From NCBI RefSeq assembly GCF_034702125.1, contig NC_085870.1, positions 3,751,571 through 3,815,570 on the forward strand: a stretch of DNA of 64,000 bases. The letters are read 5' to 3'. Position 1 is the first letter of the stretch. Each line of letters starts with the position of its first letter. Shown here in pieces: positions 47,341 through 58,060 of this stretch. The notes under the pieces are model-generated. The model was given only the letters and a program-made list of their open reading frames with translations. It searched no databases and was not told the DNA's origin. The position numbers were made by a program, and so were the translations under genes. This DNA comes from Engraulis encrasicolus. Lineage: Eukaryota > Chordata > Actinopteri > Clupeiformes > Engraulidae.

Positions 47341-47914
47341 AGTCTTTCGCCGGTGTTCAGCGGCTTCTGTCGGTGTTGAGTTTCAGTTTCCACTCGCTTT
47401 TAGTAACGACACCACCACGTTGCGTTGCTATTTGAAGTAGTTCTAGACTACTCCTATATTCTAGAAAGTCCTAGAAATGATAAGCAACGCATGTGATAAA
47501 ATACACAGTGGTTTATCTCCCTTTAAACAACTCACATCTCCCCCATGTGAGCATCACTGGGCGTTTACTACCACCCTAAAATAAATTATTTCCCACATAA
47601 TTTCGGAATTCATAAATTACTGAGCGTTTTATTCACGGAGCTTTTAACACAACAAATACTGACAAACACCAGCACAATCATGTTTCTCTCTTTTGTCATG
47701 ATAAGCGACTCAATATTTTGAAGCACACGGCTTATTTTGAGCAAAATAAAATCATACAAGGTACAATCTATAGAACTAGTTATATTGGACAACTTTCCTG
47801 ACGTTTCTCTGATCTTGCTGCTACTGGCTGCTAGTCCTGCAGTCAGATGTTTTTCCGCAACGCCCTTTTCGTATTTTGGAATTTGGCCCGTGTCTTTTGA
47901 CCCTCGTGAGTTTA
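47341..47914. other. intergenic gap between divergent tomm34 and cox6c
   Basis: About 0.6 kb separates the probable tomm34 start from the probable cox6c start, so shared regulation is possible. No element or reading frame of interest was seen. Confidence 0.4.
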
Positions 47915-47971
47915 CGTAGGTCCAGTACAGACAAACCCGACTACGTGCTTAAGTCGCTGTCAGTGAAGGTC
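47915..47971 (+). other. cox6c: probable cox6c non-coding exon 1
   Basis: The consensus donor GTAAGT follows position 47971. The coding exon at 48926 begins after an acceptor and has 10 untranslated bases, so an upstream 5' UTR exon is required. The left limit is a guess. Confidence 0.4.
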
Positions 47972-48935
47972 GTAAGTGTAAGTGTTTAAAAGGTGGATTT
48001 AATCTGTCGTTTACTTCATTAACATTGTTAAATGTGTATTTATTTCGTGTTCCATCATTACCGAATATATCATAAGCCAACAAAAAAGCATACTCGTGAT
48101 GTTTAACCTATGTGCTAACCTGCTAGCCTTTTGCATATCGTCCACCATGTTAGCTTTCGATAGCTAGCAAAAAGTCATACTTTTGTCGACGTCTGTATTT
48201 TGGTAACTTGGTTTATATTTGGATTGGTTGGGCTGTTGAGTCAAATCTAATGGAAATTATTACTTGTGTATGTAACCCATGGGCGACAGTCTTCCGAGTT
48301 AGTCCCGTCCAAAATGTGTTTTTTAGTGGAGGAATTGGGTAATGTTTTCCGGATATGGCATGTCTATTGCCATCTTAAATTCGCAATAAACAAATAGTTC
48401 TATCGAATTTTATTGTTAAAGTTGGCACCTTCGGCTGAGAAGGTAAAAAGTTGCCCTTACACCAAGGTGTGGTCTTTGCTGTAAGACATTACTGTATCAT
48501 TGCATTACACAGATCAGCTGTGAGCTAGCAAAACTAGGCAATGATGTCCCTCAAAAAAAGTAAAATAGCAATGGCGATTTGATGTGATTTTGTATAGAAT
48601 TCTACGACAAAATAGTACAGTAGGCCTGTACGCTACACAACGTGCATCAAGGATACATTGCCGCAACGAAACGGGTAGCGTTGTCCTCGTGTAACCCCAT
48701 CACTGTGGTCGTGTGATCCAGCGACCAATGTTGTACGACCGAGAAGCAGGCCAAATTGCAGACACCGTGAAAGGTCCTCAGTGTTCTGACTTTGATGACG
48801 CAGCCTTTAATGTTAACTAAATTTGTTCTAGTGCATGAACCGTATTCCACTTACTGTCACGGTACAGTGTTTGTTTGTAATGTTGTGTGTGTGTTTTTAT
48901 TTTATTTTATTTTAATCCCTCTTAGGCACTCAAGG

Positions 48936-49309
48936 ATGTCTCTGCAAAAGCCACTCATGCGAGGTCTCCTCGCCAAGAAACTGAAGTTCCACCTGCCCAT
49001 CGCTTTTGCTCTGTCTATCGTCGTAGCAGCAGCATTCAAGGTTGGTTCATTTTGTAGGACATTGCAGCACATATTTTAAAAATGAATTCATGGGCCAGCT
49101 GTGAAGTAATTTTGTAACTCGATTAATGTTAAATCATTGCATTATACTAAACTGATACAATAATGGTATGTTTCCCCCTGCAGTACGGTGTCACAGAGCC
49201 AAGGAAACAGGCATATGCTGACTTCTACAAACAGTATGACGCCATCAAGGAGTTCACTGCAATGAAGGAAGCAGGCATATTCGAAAGCTGCCGGCCTTCT
49301 GGCGAATAA
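48936..49309 (+). CDS. cox6c: cytochrome c oxidase subunit 6C
   Basis: Two coding exons, 48936-49040 and 49184-49309, give 76 aa (human 75). COX6C is a small single-span subunit of complex IV in the inner mitochondrial membrane. The N-terminus MSLQKPLMRGLLAKKLKFHL is basic and matrix-facing. The hydrophobic segment is about residues 17-38 (PIAFALSIVVAAAFKYG). The conserved tail follows, with YGVTEPRKQAYADFYKQYDA and MKEAGIFESC. The exon begins after the acceptor at 48925, and the stop is followed by a donor at 49316 and a non-coding last exon. The 3' flank received a hAT MITE and, further on, a 5.4-kb hAT insertion. Confidence 0.96.
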
Positions 49310-49600
49310 ATTCATGTGAGTTTTCTTTTTTGAAAGAGCAGAGTGATTGATTTTTTGGTGTCTCTTAATACTGTACAGTAGTTCTTTCTTGTGGTTGACT
49401 TGATGGGTGTTTAACATATTAAGTTCTCGTGGGTTTCATTAGGGCTATAAGCTTACAATGCATAAACGTGACACATTTGACGTTTCTGACGTGACGGTGA
49501 CGTCTCTGGTCTCATTTGTGTTTCATTGTGGTATGTGGTGTGTGTTTTGCTCTAATGCAACTTCATAAAATGGTAATATTCTCTGTTTTTATGTTGACAG

Positions 49601-49705
49601 GTGCAGATCCTCTGTCCATTCCTTGTGTAAATTTATTTGGTGTTCTTACTGAACTTGGAACATTTTTTGTGTTGGCATGAATAAAGCAGACATGCTGTAC
49701 TACTT
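49601..49705 (+). other. cox6c: cox6c non-coding last exon
   Basis: Acceptor TGTTGACAG at 49592-49600. AATAAA at 49680-49685 is followed by a T-rich stretch. Confidence 0.7.
49680..49685 (+). terminator. poly(A) signal of cox6c
   Basis: AATAAA in CATGAATAAAGC, within the non-coding last exon. Confidence 0.7.
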
Positions 49706-49837
49706 TGCATTCTTGTCTAAATTTTCAGTATGAAAAGAAATCTGTCATTTTAGTAATTGTAAGCTGTTGATTTTTTTTACTTTTCAGTCACAGATCAAAA
49801 GTTTATCATCTCTAGTTTAAGAACCTATGGGTTACAG

Positions 49838-50190
49838 CAGTGGCTCTCAACCTTTTTTTTAGGCAAGGCACCCTTTCAATTCATGAGAAATCTCAAGGCA
49901 CCCCAAACCAACAAGCCGTAACATGGCATCGCATCCGATATCACACAAGCTTAGAAAAGTGACACATTTGGAGACGTTCGAAGTTGCAGCTTTATCTCAG
50001 ATAGGCTATGTGAAGACCATACTAGGGGTGACCTAGATTTACTTTATTGTGTGTAAATGGTAGATGAAAGATTCCACTAAGCATTCATTTCTTAATTTAG
50101 ACAAATATATTGCATTATTTATTTATTTATTTAGGCCAATTTCACATACCGTCAGCCATGTTCCCACCGCACCCCGGTTGAGAAACACTG
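49838..50190. mobile_element. hAT MITE, 353 bp
   Basis: The ends are CAGTGGCTCTCAACC and (reverse complement) CAGTGTTTCTCAACC. The flanking octamers GGTTACAG and GGTTAGAG agree at 7 of 8. Confidence 0.85.
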
Positions 50191-50237
50191 GGTTAGAGAA
50201 TGCATCGACCAATAAAGCAACTCTATTCTGCTCTGTG

Positions 50238-50526
50238 AGTGCGTTACAATATGCGACCTTGCCTCCTCCACTTGCTTGTCTCCTCGTACCAGGAAGTAAT
50301 ATGTCATGATGACATCACTGACAACAGCATTATATTTCAATATCTTTCAAAAGCTCAATTGTAGAGTCTTTTTCTCATTTGCAATTGGGATGGTGTATGA
50401 CAAACAGTCCCTCAAGTTGTTGTGGCTAGGCTGACAGCTGGGAAACTTAATCGTTTTCTCCACGAAGGGGGGGGACGAGGAGACAAGCACAAGTGGAGGA
50501 GGCAAGGTCGCATATTGTAACGCACT
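50238..50526. mobile_element. MITE of the AGTGCGTT family (copy 2)
   Basis: The inverted ends start AGTGCGTTACAATATGCGAC. It matches copies at 37727-38009 and 56831-57136. Confidence 0.85.
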
Positions 50527-50768
50527 CTATATTTTTATTAGCCCTGGAATGGTCCTCTGTGCAACTCCTCATTCAGTTAATTGTAAATGTAGATATTTTG
50601 ACTTATTCCTGCCAAAGTTATAGAATGTTTTTGGTCAAGGCACTGCCAGGCCCGTCAATAGGTTTGAGAGACGGGGGGGCTTAGCCCCAGAGGAAGAAAA
50701 TGCGCGCGCCGAAAAATGTTCAGCTCACCTGCTAAGGTTTTGTCTATGAATTCATTATTTTAAGAGCA

Positions 50769-50973
50769 AAGAAATCCTGCACACTGTCCATTCCACAAAC
50801 AAACTTTAATACATTGTTTCGGTCATCCGACCTTCTTCATGTTGTATTAAAGTTTGTTGGTGAAATGGACAGTGTGCAGGATTTCTTTACACTTGAATGA
50901 CAACCCCACTGGGATAATATCCTACGCATCTGCCCACCTTCAGAGGTGTGCAAAACTTTGTGCTTCTTGAACA
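50769..50973 (-). mobile_element. hammerhead-like retroposon, copy C, 15-bp target duplication
   Basis: It is flanked by perfect ATTATTTTAAGAGCA at 50754-50768 and 50974-50988. On the minus strand it contains a long outer stem of about 46 bp (50769-50815 with 50839-50886) around TGAAGA, an extra A, stem GGTC/GACC with loop GGAT, GAAAC. The 3' end is GTGTGCAGGATTTCTTT. Confidence 0.75.
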
Positions 50974-51299
50974 ATTATTTTAAGAGCACCATACACATTT
51001 TTAAACTGTTATATGATTTTTTTTTTTTTAATTCACATTTGAATGAACATTCCTTATATGTAAGCTAAACAAAACATTTCAAAATGTTTCAACTGATGAA
51101 TATTATGTACGGAAGTTAAAATGATTAGATAAAAATGCCGAGAGCATAATTTACACAATTAGGAACTTTTAAGGAGTTACTAACTGCGCGTCTCCAGGAG
51201 AAGCAGTGGTCAGGAAGCGATTCATTCAAACATGTTCCTTACTTGTAAAACTATGCATCCCAGGCAGATATTAGGTCATTTTTACTCCATTAGTAGCTA

Positions 51300-52931
51300 C
51301 AGTGGTGCTCATATGTTTACATACCCCAGCAGAATATACGTTTTCTCTGCGATTTCTCACAAAATATGAAGGATTACACAAAATCTTTTTTTTCACTCAT
51401 TGCTAGTGACTGGCTTAAGACATTTATTAGCAATCTTCTGTGTTTACTCTTTCAAAAGCATGATCACAACCCAAACTACCCAAATGACCCTGTTCAAAAG
51501 TTTACATACCCTAGTTTCTGATGCTGAATATGGCCCTGTTTAACATCAAGGACCGCTCTAAATTGTTTGTGGTAGTTGTGGATAAGGCTCTTAATTTTCT
51601 CAGATGACAAAAAAGCACATTCTTCCTGGAAGAATGGTTGTTTCCTATAATATCTTTGGGTGTCTTGCTGGAACCTCACATTTGAGGTTTCCCCTGATTG
51701 GCTCAATGATGTTGAGATCAGGAGAGTGAGATGGTCGCTCAAAAACCTTCATTTAATTCTTTCTGAAGCTAATGGCGGGTTGATTTGGCTTTCTGTGTCA
51801 AAATATTGTCATGTTGGCACTGTTGGAATTTCAATTCAGAAATGCAATATGAGGGGGTTTGGTTGGAATCAAGCCATTGGGCAAGGGAATCATTGCATTG
51901 CAATGATCATTGCAAGGGAAATTGTTCAGGAGGCATAGGACAACCAAAAAATAACTTCAGGTGAAATATAGGACAACATGAAAAAATGTTTTAAACTGTA
52001 CAGCAAAGAGGCACTTGAGGAAAGATGGGCTGTTGGGGGTTGCCAGGAGAAAGCCATTACTACAAAAATGCAAACATGTTATTTTGCATATGATACACCA
52101 AATAGCATAGTGAGAAGCATCAGAATGCCTGTGACAAAGTCATTTGGAAAAATGAGATCAATATGGAACTTTTTTCAGCCACTATTAACAGTACCATTTG
52201 GAGAACAGTCAACTGAGCCTATGATGAAAGTTACACCATCCCTTCTGTGAAACATGGTCATGGACCACTGATGTCATGGGGACATTTGAGTTACAAATGC
52301 ACTATACTTTTGGTCCATACTCGCAGAATGATGAATACATTGCCCTGTGAAAAATACTGGAGGAAACTTGACACACATCAGCCTTGAAACTGCACATGGT
52401 CCATTGTTTGGACATGCCAACATGACAATATTTCAACACAGAAAGCCAAATCAACCCGTCATTAGCTTCAGAAAGAATAAAATGAAGTTTTTGAGCGACC
52501 GTCTCACTCTCCTGATCTCAACATCATTGAGCCATTCAGGGGAAACCTCAAATGTGAGGTTCCAGCAAGACACCCAAAATATTATAGGAAACAACCATTC
52601 TGCCAGGAAGAATGTGCTGTTTTGTCATCTGAGAACATTAAGAGCCTTATCCACAACTACCACAAACAATTTAGAGCGGTCCCTGATGTTAAACAGGGCC
52701 ATATTCAGCATCAGAAACTAGGGTATGTAAACTTTTGAACAGGGTCATTTGGGTGGTTTGGGTTGTGATCATGCTTTTGAAAGAGTAAACACAGAAGATT
52801 GCTAATAAATATCTTGAGCCAGTCACTAGCAATGAGTGAAAAAAAGATTTTGTGTAATACTTCATATTTTGTGAGAAATTGCCAAGAAAGCGTACATTCT
52901 ACTGGGGTATGTAAACATATGAGCACCAATG
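51300..52931. mobile_element. Tc1-like element with duplicated, inverted transposase end (snapback)
   Basis: TA flanks both ends. The termini start CAGTGGTGCTCATATGTTTA. The left arm (51300 to about 51820) and right arm (about 52405-52931) are inverted copies of roughly 520 bp. Both encode the same decayed C-terminal part of a Tc1 transposase ending ...KQFRAV.DVKQGHIQHQKLGY, one on each strand. The centre carries degenerate middle-transposase sequence on the plus strand (VKHGHGPLMSWGHLS), broken by stops and frameshifts. The normal N-terminal half (DNA-binding part) is absent. The element cannot encode active transposase. Confidence 0.85.
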
Positions 52932-54116
52932 TATTTTAATCAGTTCATATGTGTTTTCAAACGGTTAAAACAAATATTAAAGCTCAACTATAATTTCAAG
53001 ACAATGTCAAATGGATTTATTACATGGTTATTGGGAGTGAAAATTGGTACTTTGGGTTGGAAGATTTCATCCGTGCAAGTAATTACGCTTTTCTCGAGGT
53101 GTCAGTCACAAAGCACAATCCTCTATCTGTTTCCCCCCGCATACCATATTGCTGTGCACCCTGCTTTTATTGCTGTGCAGTAGGATATAAGTGGCATTAA
53201 ACAATAAATAAGCAAACAGGAACTTGTATTCAGATTAACTTGCCTTCTTGGTGGTAGCTAGGCGGACCCGATACTTTAGTTTGTGATACAAGCGCAAGAA
53301 TCGGTACAGATACTCCTTAGACATTACTCTTTTCAAAAAGTACGCGGGCCACTTCAAATTCAAGATGGTTGCCCATTTTCCAAGATGGCCGTAATACAGA
53401 TATAAATTGGCAACTGAGACAATTGTTCAAATGGTGATACAAGCGCCAAACTTGGCACACATACTCCTTAGATGTACCTCTTTTGATAATGCATGCAGGT
53501 GTATTTTCCAAGATGATTCGTTTTCCAAGATGGCCACTGTTCAGATGTGTCATAGGAAAATTAAACAATTGTTCAAATAATACAAGCATCAAAATGGGTA
53601 CAAATACTCCAAATACCTAAAGCATGCATGTCACTTGAAATTCAAGATGGCCTTCCATTTTTCAAGAGGGCTGCCAGAAAGTCCTGTAGGAATACTGCAG
53701 GAGATACTATAGTGGAATTGGTTAAGCGTTTTACCGTTACGGAACTGACAAAAGCACCAAGCTTTGAATGGTGTTTCTTTAGGGTAGGCCTATATGCTGT
53801 AATTCTAGCCTAGGAGCCCTCTGAAAAAAACATTCTACTAAGTCATATATATTATGTCATGTTGTGTAATGCATTACATTGTTATTACATGCCATTATAC
53901 TTAGCTGACAATGTTAATATAGTCCCGAACTCAGCAGAGATGAAGCAAGGGCAGTGGTAGCCTGCTTGACCAGATTGATGAAACTACAAAAATGTACATA
54001 GTGTGAAAGTATGGGTGAGTCTGTGCTTACATGATTGACAGCAAATGTAACCTTGTGAACAAGTTGAGAAGATTCTTGGTCTGAATTAAAATGAGCATTT
54101 CCCACACTGAAACTAT

Positions 54117-54410
54117 GTACAGTACAGTACAGTACAGTAGCATACAGTACAGTAGCATGCAGTACGGTGCAGTACAGTACAGTAGCATGCAGTACGGTGC
54201 AGTACAGCACAGTACAGTACAGTACAGTAGCATACAGTATAGAGTACAGTGCAGTACAGTACAGTAGCATATAGTACGGTGCAGTACAGTACAGTACCGT
54301 ACGGTATATCACATCACAGCACAGTACAGTACAGTATAGTACAATAGAGTATGTACTGTATAGCAGAGTACACTACGCCACAGTACAGTAGCGTACAGTA
54401 TAGTCTTGAT
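54117..54410. repeat. (GTACA)n degenerate pentanucleotide array
   Basis: About 290 bp of AGTAC/ACAGT units with interspersed AGCATACAGTA variants. Tyr/Cys-rich open frames here are artefacts. It lies in the foldback loop. Confidence 0.9.
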
Positions 54411-55118
54411 GACTTGTAGGCTACTTTGACAGCTGTATCCTTCCAAAGCCAATGGGATTTCCACATGCTGTTGTTTAAAGTTTTAGAAAGACTTTTTGAG
54501 TGTATGAGAGAGGGAAGGCAGTCAGACATGTTTTAAACAAAGGACCACACCCACAAATAAAAAAATAACGAGCAATCAATAAATTAAGGGGTTAGATAGC
54601 CAACATGTCATCTAGGTTTAAGCCCAAAGTAGAACAGAAAACAGACATGTTACCATTTTGCTCTTTTAAAACAGTAAGTATTTGTCAATATACTGTATGT
54701 ATGGTGTATTGCATATTGATTATTCATAATTTCCTAAGCATAAAGGCCCCTATCACTCCACAGTACACTTAGGACTTGAGATATACATGTCTGAACACAA
54801 ATCAGCATACATTTTATTTTGTAATGGCCTTATAGAGGTAGATAATCCAAGCTGTCACAGACACTTGATATGTACATGTATTATTTACTTGATTGATATG
54901 AAAATTGAATATTTCAGTTGGGCTCATAGGCTTAAATCATTGAGGGGGTCCTAAGGAAGCATCGTGCAAAGTTTCACGCTTTTGTCAGCTCCGTAACGGT
55001 AATGCCCTTTTTGTCCCGTAACCGATTCCACTAATATGTATGGTGGCCACCTTGGAAAATGGACGGCCATCTTGGATTTCAAGTGGCCTGCATGCCTTTT
55101 CAAAAGAAGTTTGTCTAA

Positions 55119-55658
55119 AGGTGGGCTTACACTGTGCGACTTTTGCCCCGATTTTGCCCTGATTTGGCACTCACACGACTTTTTGAGAGTCGGGCCGATT
55201 TCTTGCTCAATCGCAGGTCAATCGTGAGTCTCGCATCGTGCAGTGTACATGGCGTAAAGACAAGCGATTTCGCCTCACGATCGTGCAATCGCAGGGTCGC
55301 AAGAAAATCAAAACGGTTTGAAATTCTGGTCGTGGCTCGTGCGTAAATCGCACAGTTAAAGCAGTGCTACGACCCGATTTGACACTTCACATGCACAAAT
55401 TAATAGGGCTGTGCGATTCGCTGTTGAGCGCGACCTCATCTCCACCTCAGGTGCGCATGTTCCCTCCTCTGCAGACCGGGGAAACATGCCTGTCGCGTCG
55501 TACGGTGGAAGCATTTCGCTCGCATCCGACTGTCGGCTCGTGTAGTGTGAGGACGTGAGTCGTGCGTTGTGAACTTTTAAACAGTGAAATTCCATCGTGC
55601 AGTGTGAGCAGAAGCTTAAGACCCACGAGTGAAAATATCGCACAGTGTATGCCCGGCT
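55119..55658. mobile_element. Harbinger-like MITE nested in the foldback right arm
   Basis: 540 bp with ends AGGTGGGCTTACACTGTGCG and (reverse complement) AGCCGGGCATACACTGTGCG. It splits the arm motif GTCTAAGGAGTATC, leaving TAA on one side and TAG on the other, which fits a 3-bp target duplication. TCGTG/CACGA and GCGATT motifs are frequent inside. Confidence 0.7.
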
Positions 55659-56642
55659 TAGGGAGTATCTGTGACAAGTTCAGTGCTTGTATCACCATTT
55701 CAACAGTTGTTTCAGTTGCTAATTCATATCTGTATGGTGGCCATCTTGGAAAATGGGCAGCCATCTTGAATTTGAAGTTGCCCGCGTACTTTTTGAAAAT
55801 AGTAATGTCTAAGGAGTATCTGTACCGATTCTGGCGCTTGTATCACAAACTGAAGTATCGGGTTTTAAAAAGGCTCTAAGCCTCCTGGCTATGGTTTGTA
55901 TTCAGTGCTTAACTGCATTTGTTTTTGGAAAAATTTTAAAAAAAAGAAAAAAAAGTTTTTGTTTTTTGCAAAATCGTTAAAGGGGGGGGGGCTAATACTA
56001 ATGTAGGGGGGGCTAAAGCCCCCCTAAAATAGGGCTAAGGACGGCCCTGGGCACTGCCAAAAAGTACCATTCTTCATACCTGGCCTTTTGATGTCATAAG
56101 GTGACCTACGATGTTGGTGACTGTAGAACTATGCTTCTCAAATAAAGTGTGGTACAGTGTGCCATTGTAAGGGGGGATAAGTATTGTGGTTTAGAGAAAC
56201 CCGATAATTGTGGAAATTTAAGACAATTTGGTACAGCAGAATACTATAGTCCCACTTTGAGAAAATATTTATCTGAAGAAAGACTGGTCATCCATTTGAT
56301 TTACTTGGCCAACATTAAGTCTGTTCAGTTCATCTTTGTTTTCCTGTTATTTGACCTATATTATATAGTTATTATAATTAAGGATTCTTCAAGTTTTAGA
56401 GTTGCCAGTACAGTTTTGTTGTCTCAGCCAGGGGTCAAATAGGCCTACTGTAGCTCTAGTCTAATTTGAATGCTGTGCAACATTCAATGCTCAGGCAGGG
56501 AGACTAAATGCACTCAATGGAAGCTGTTTGTGCTAAATACACTGCTGCCATTTTCCAAAATGCTTTTAATATCACAATTAGGTTATGGGGCCGTAAACAT
56601 TGACCAGTCGTTCATTCACCAGACTGTCATTCACAACCACAG

Positions 56643-56656
56643 AGCGCCCTCTGGTG
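56643..56656 (-). promoter_or_regulatory. CTCF-like motif
   Basis: The reverse complement CACCAGAGGGCGCT fits the CTCF core consensus. Confidence 0.35.
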
Positions 56657-56830
56657 TCTCAGGGGTGTATTAGTGGATTTTCCTCCTTTAAAAAAAAAAA
56701 AAACATAGTGCATGAAGTGCACAAGTGCGCCATTTGATTTTCTGCACCTGGGGCAGCTGTCACTTTGAATGATGTAAGGCGCAAGTACAGGCCTCCCGGG
56801 CAACACGGCGTCAAACTAATGAGTCCCTGG

Positions 56831-57136
56831 GTGCATTCTAATATGCGACCTTGCCAGTTACTTACCACTTGTGCTTGTGGCCTCATACCAGGAAGTGATA
56901 CGTCGTCATGACATCACTGATAACAGCATTATATTTCAATATCTCGCAAAAGCTCAATTGTAAACTCATTTTCTCATTTGCAAACTGTATGGTGAATGAA
57001 GAATAGTTCCCCAAAAATTGTTGTGGCTAGGCTGACAGCGGGGAAACTTAATTGTTTTCTCCACGGAGGCGGGGCATCAGCAAAACGTGAGGCCACAAGC
57101 ACAAGTGGAGGAAGCAAGGTCGCATATTGGAATGCA
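56831..57136. mobile_element. MITE of the AGTGCGTT family (copy 3)
   Basis: Ends GTGCATTCTAATATGCGACC and the inverse near 57115-57136. The body matches copy 2 in the same orientation. More diverged than copy 2. Confidence 0.8.
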
Positions 57137-57189
57137 GCCCCAGTAACTTAACTAACTGGTGTGTTACATTCATATGCGTCCGTGTGACC

Positions 57190-57925
57190 CCAAGGGGCAC
57201 GTCAATCATTCCACTGTACACAACAGGGTAGTGCGACCATCTGAGCAAATTTGTTTATCTTGGTCTCAAGGGAGGTGGACAGACCAAGGATATGGATGGA
57301 ACAACCATGTTGTGTGCTCTGAAGATAAACCAAGATAAACAGATTTGTTTTAGATTGTTCCAAGCATGTGGTAAAGTTTTAAAAAAAAGTTTATCATCTC
57401 AATAATCAAGCATAGTGGGACTGACATGGTTAGGGATGAAGGGATGCCGTCAACATTGGAAATCTGAATCACACCTAAAAGAAACATGCATGTCAACATG
57501 CACAGAGAATACTAAAACAAATCATGATACTATCCATAGGATTTCATTCAAATCTTACACCAATGTATTTAAGACAGGTGCAAACTCAAAATGTAAAAGT
57601 TTAATGAAAGAAAGGTTGAAATGCACACAGATGACCTCCCTTTTAATCCCTTTTCATTTCGAGACGCATTCGGGCCAACACGATCCCCCTTCTCTACCGG
57701 ATTTTAATCTGGGGTGTACTCACTTTTGTGGGTACATGTTCAAACATTAATGGCTATATTTTGATTTTTTGTGAGTGACAAATTTAAGCCGTTATATATG
57801 TTGTTAACAGGACACTAATCATTGTGTCAAAGTCAAATTTCTTTAATGTTGTCCTATGAAAAGATATACTTAAAAATCTGCAAAAAGGTAAGGGGTGTAC
57901 TCACTTATGAAACATACGGTAGGTA
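57190..57925 (+). mobile_element. Tc1-like remnant
   Basis: GGGGTGTACTCACTT(T/A)TG occurs at about 57711 and 57893, the usual signature after the stop and at the terminus of Tc1-like elements. Upstream sequence reads PDFNLGCTHFCGYMF in one frame. Heavily decayed. Confidence 0.6.
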
Positions 57926-58060
57926 GGCTTATACACGTCTGTAATGTGAAATAATAGGCCTATAGCATCAGTAAAAGCTCCTGTATGTGGACTTGACCAA
58001 TAATATCATTTATTTTTCTACTACTTCTTTCTTCACCTAAAAAGGAATGCACACCCGCAA

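Larger units (their letters stand above)
53267..55866. mobile_element. 2.6-kb foldback element with tandem CAAGATGGCC-bearing arm units
   Basis: The left arm 53267-53770 and right arm about 54955-55866 (excluding a nested MITE) are inverted copies. Each arm holds two to three units of about 160 bp, starting GATACAAGCGC and containing ATACTCCTTAGA and CATTTTCCAAGATGGCC. The loop contains a pentanucleotide array. Confidence 0.85.
50647..56049. mobile_element. 5.4-kb composite hAT insertion with perfect 8-bp target duplication
   Basis: It is flanked by GGCACTGC at 50639-50646 and 56050-56057. The ends are CAGGCCCGTC and (reverse complement) CAGGGCCGTC, followed on both sides by GGGGGGGCT-type runs. 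It encloses a hammerhead-like retroposon, a Tc1 snapback, a large foldback with a nested Harbinger-like MITE, and a pentanucleotide repeat. No hAT transposase is readable. Confidence 0.8.

Noticed and set aside
53914..54312. Tyrosine/cysteine-rich open frame
   Set aside because: It is produced by the GTACA pentanucleotide array.
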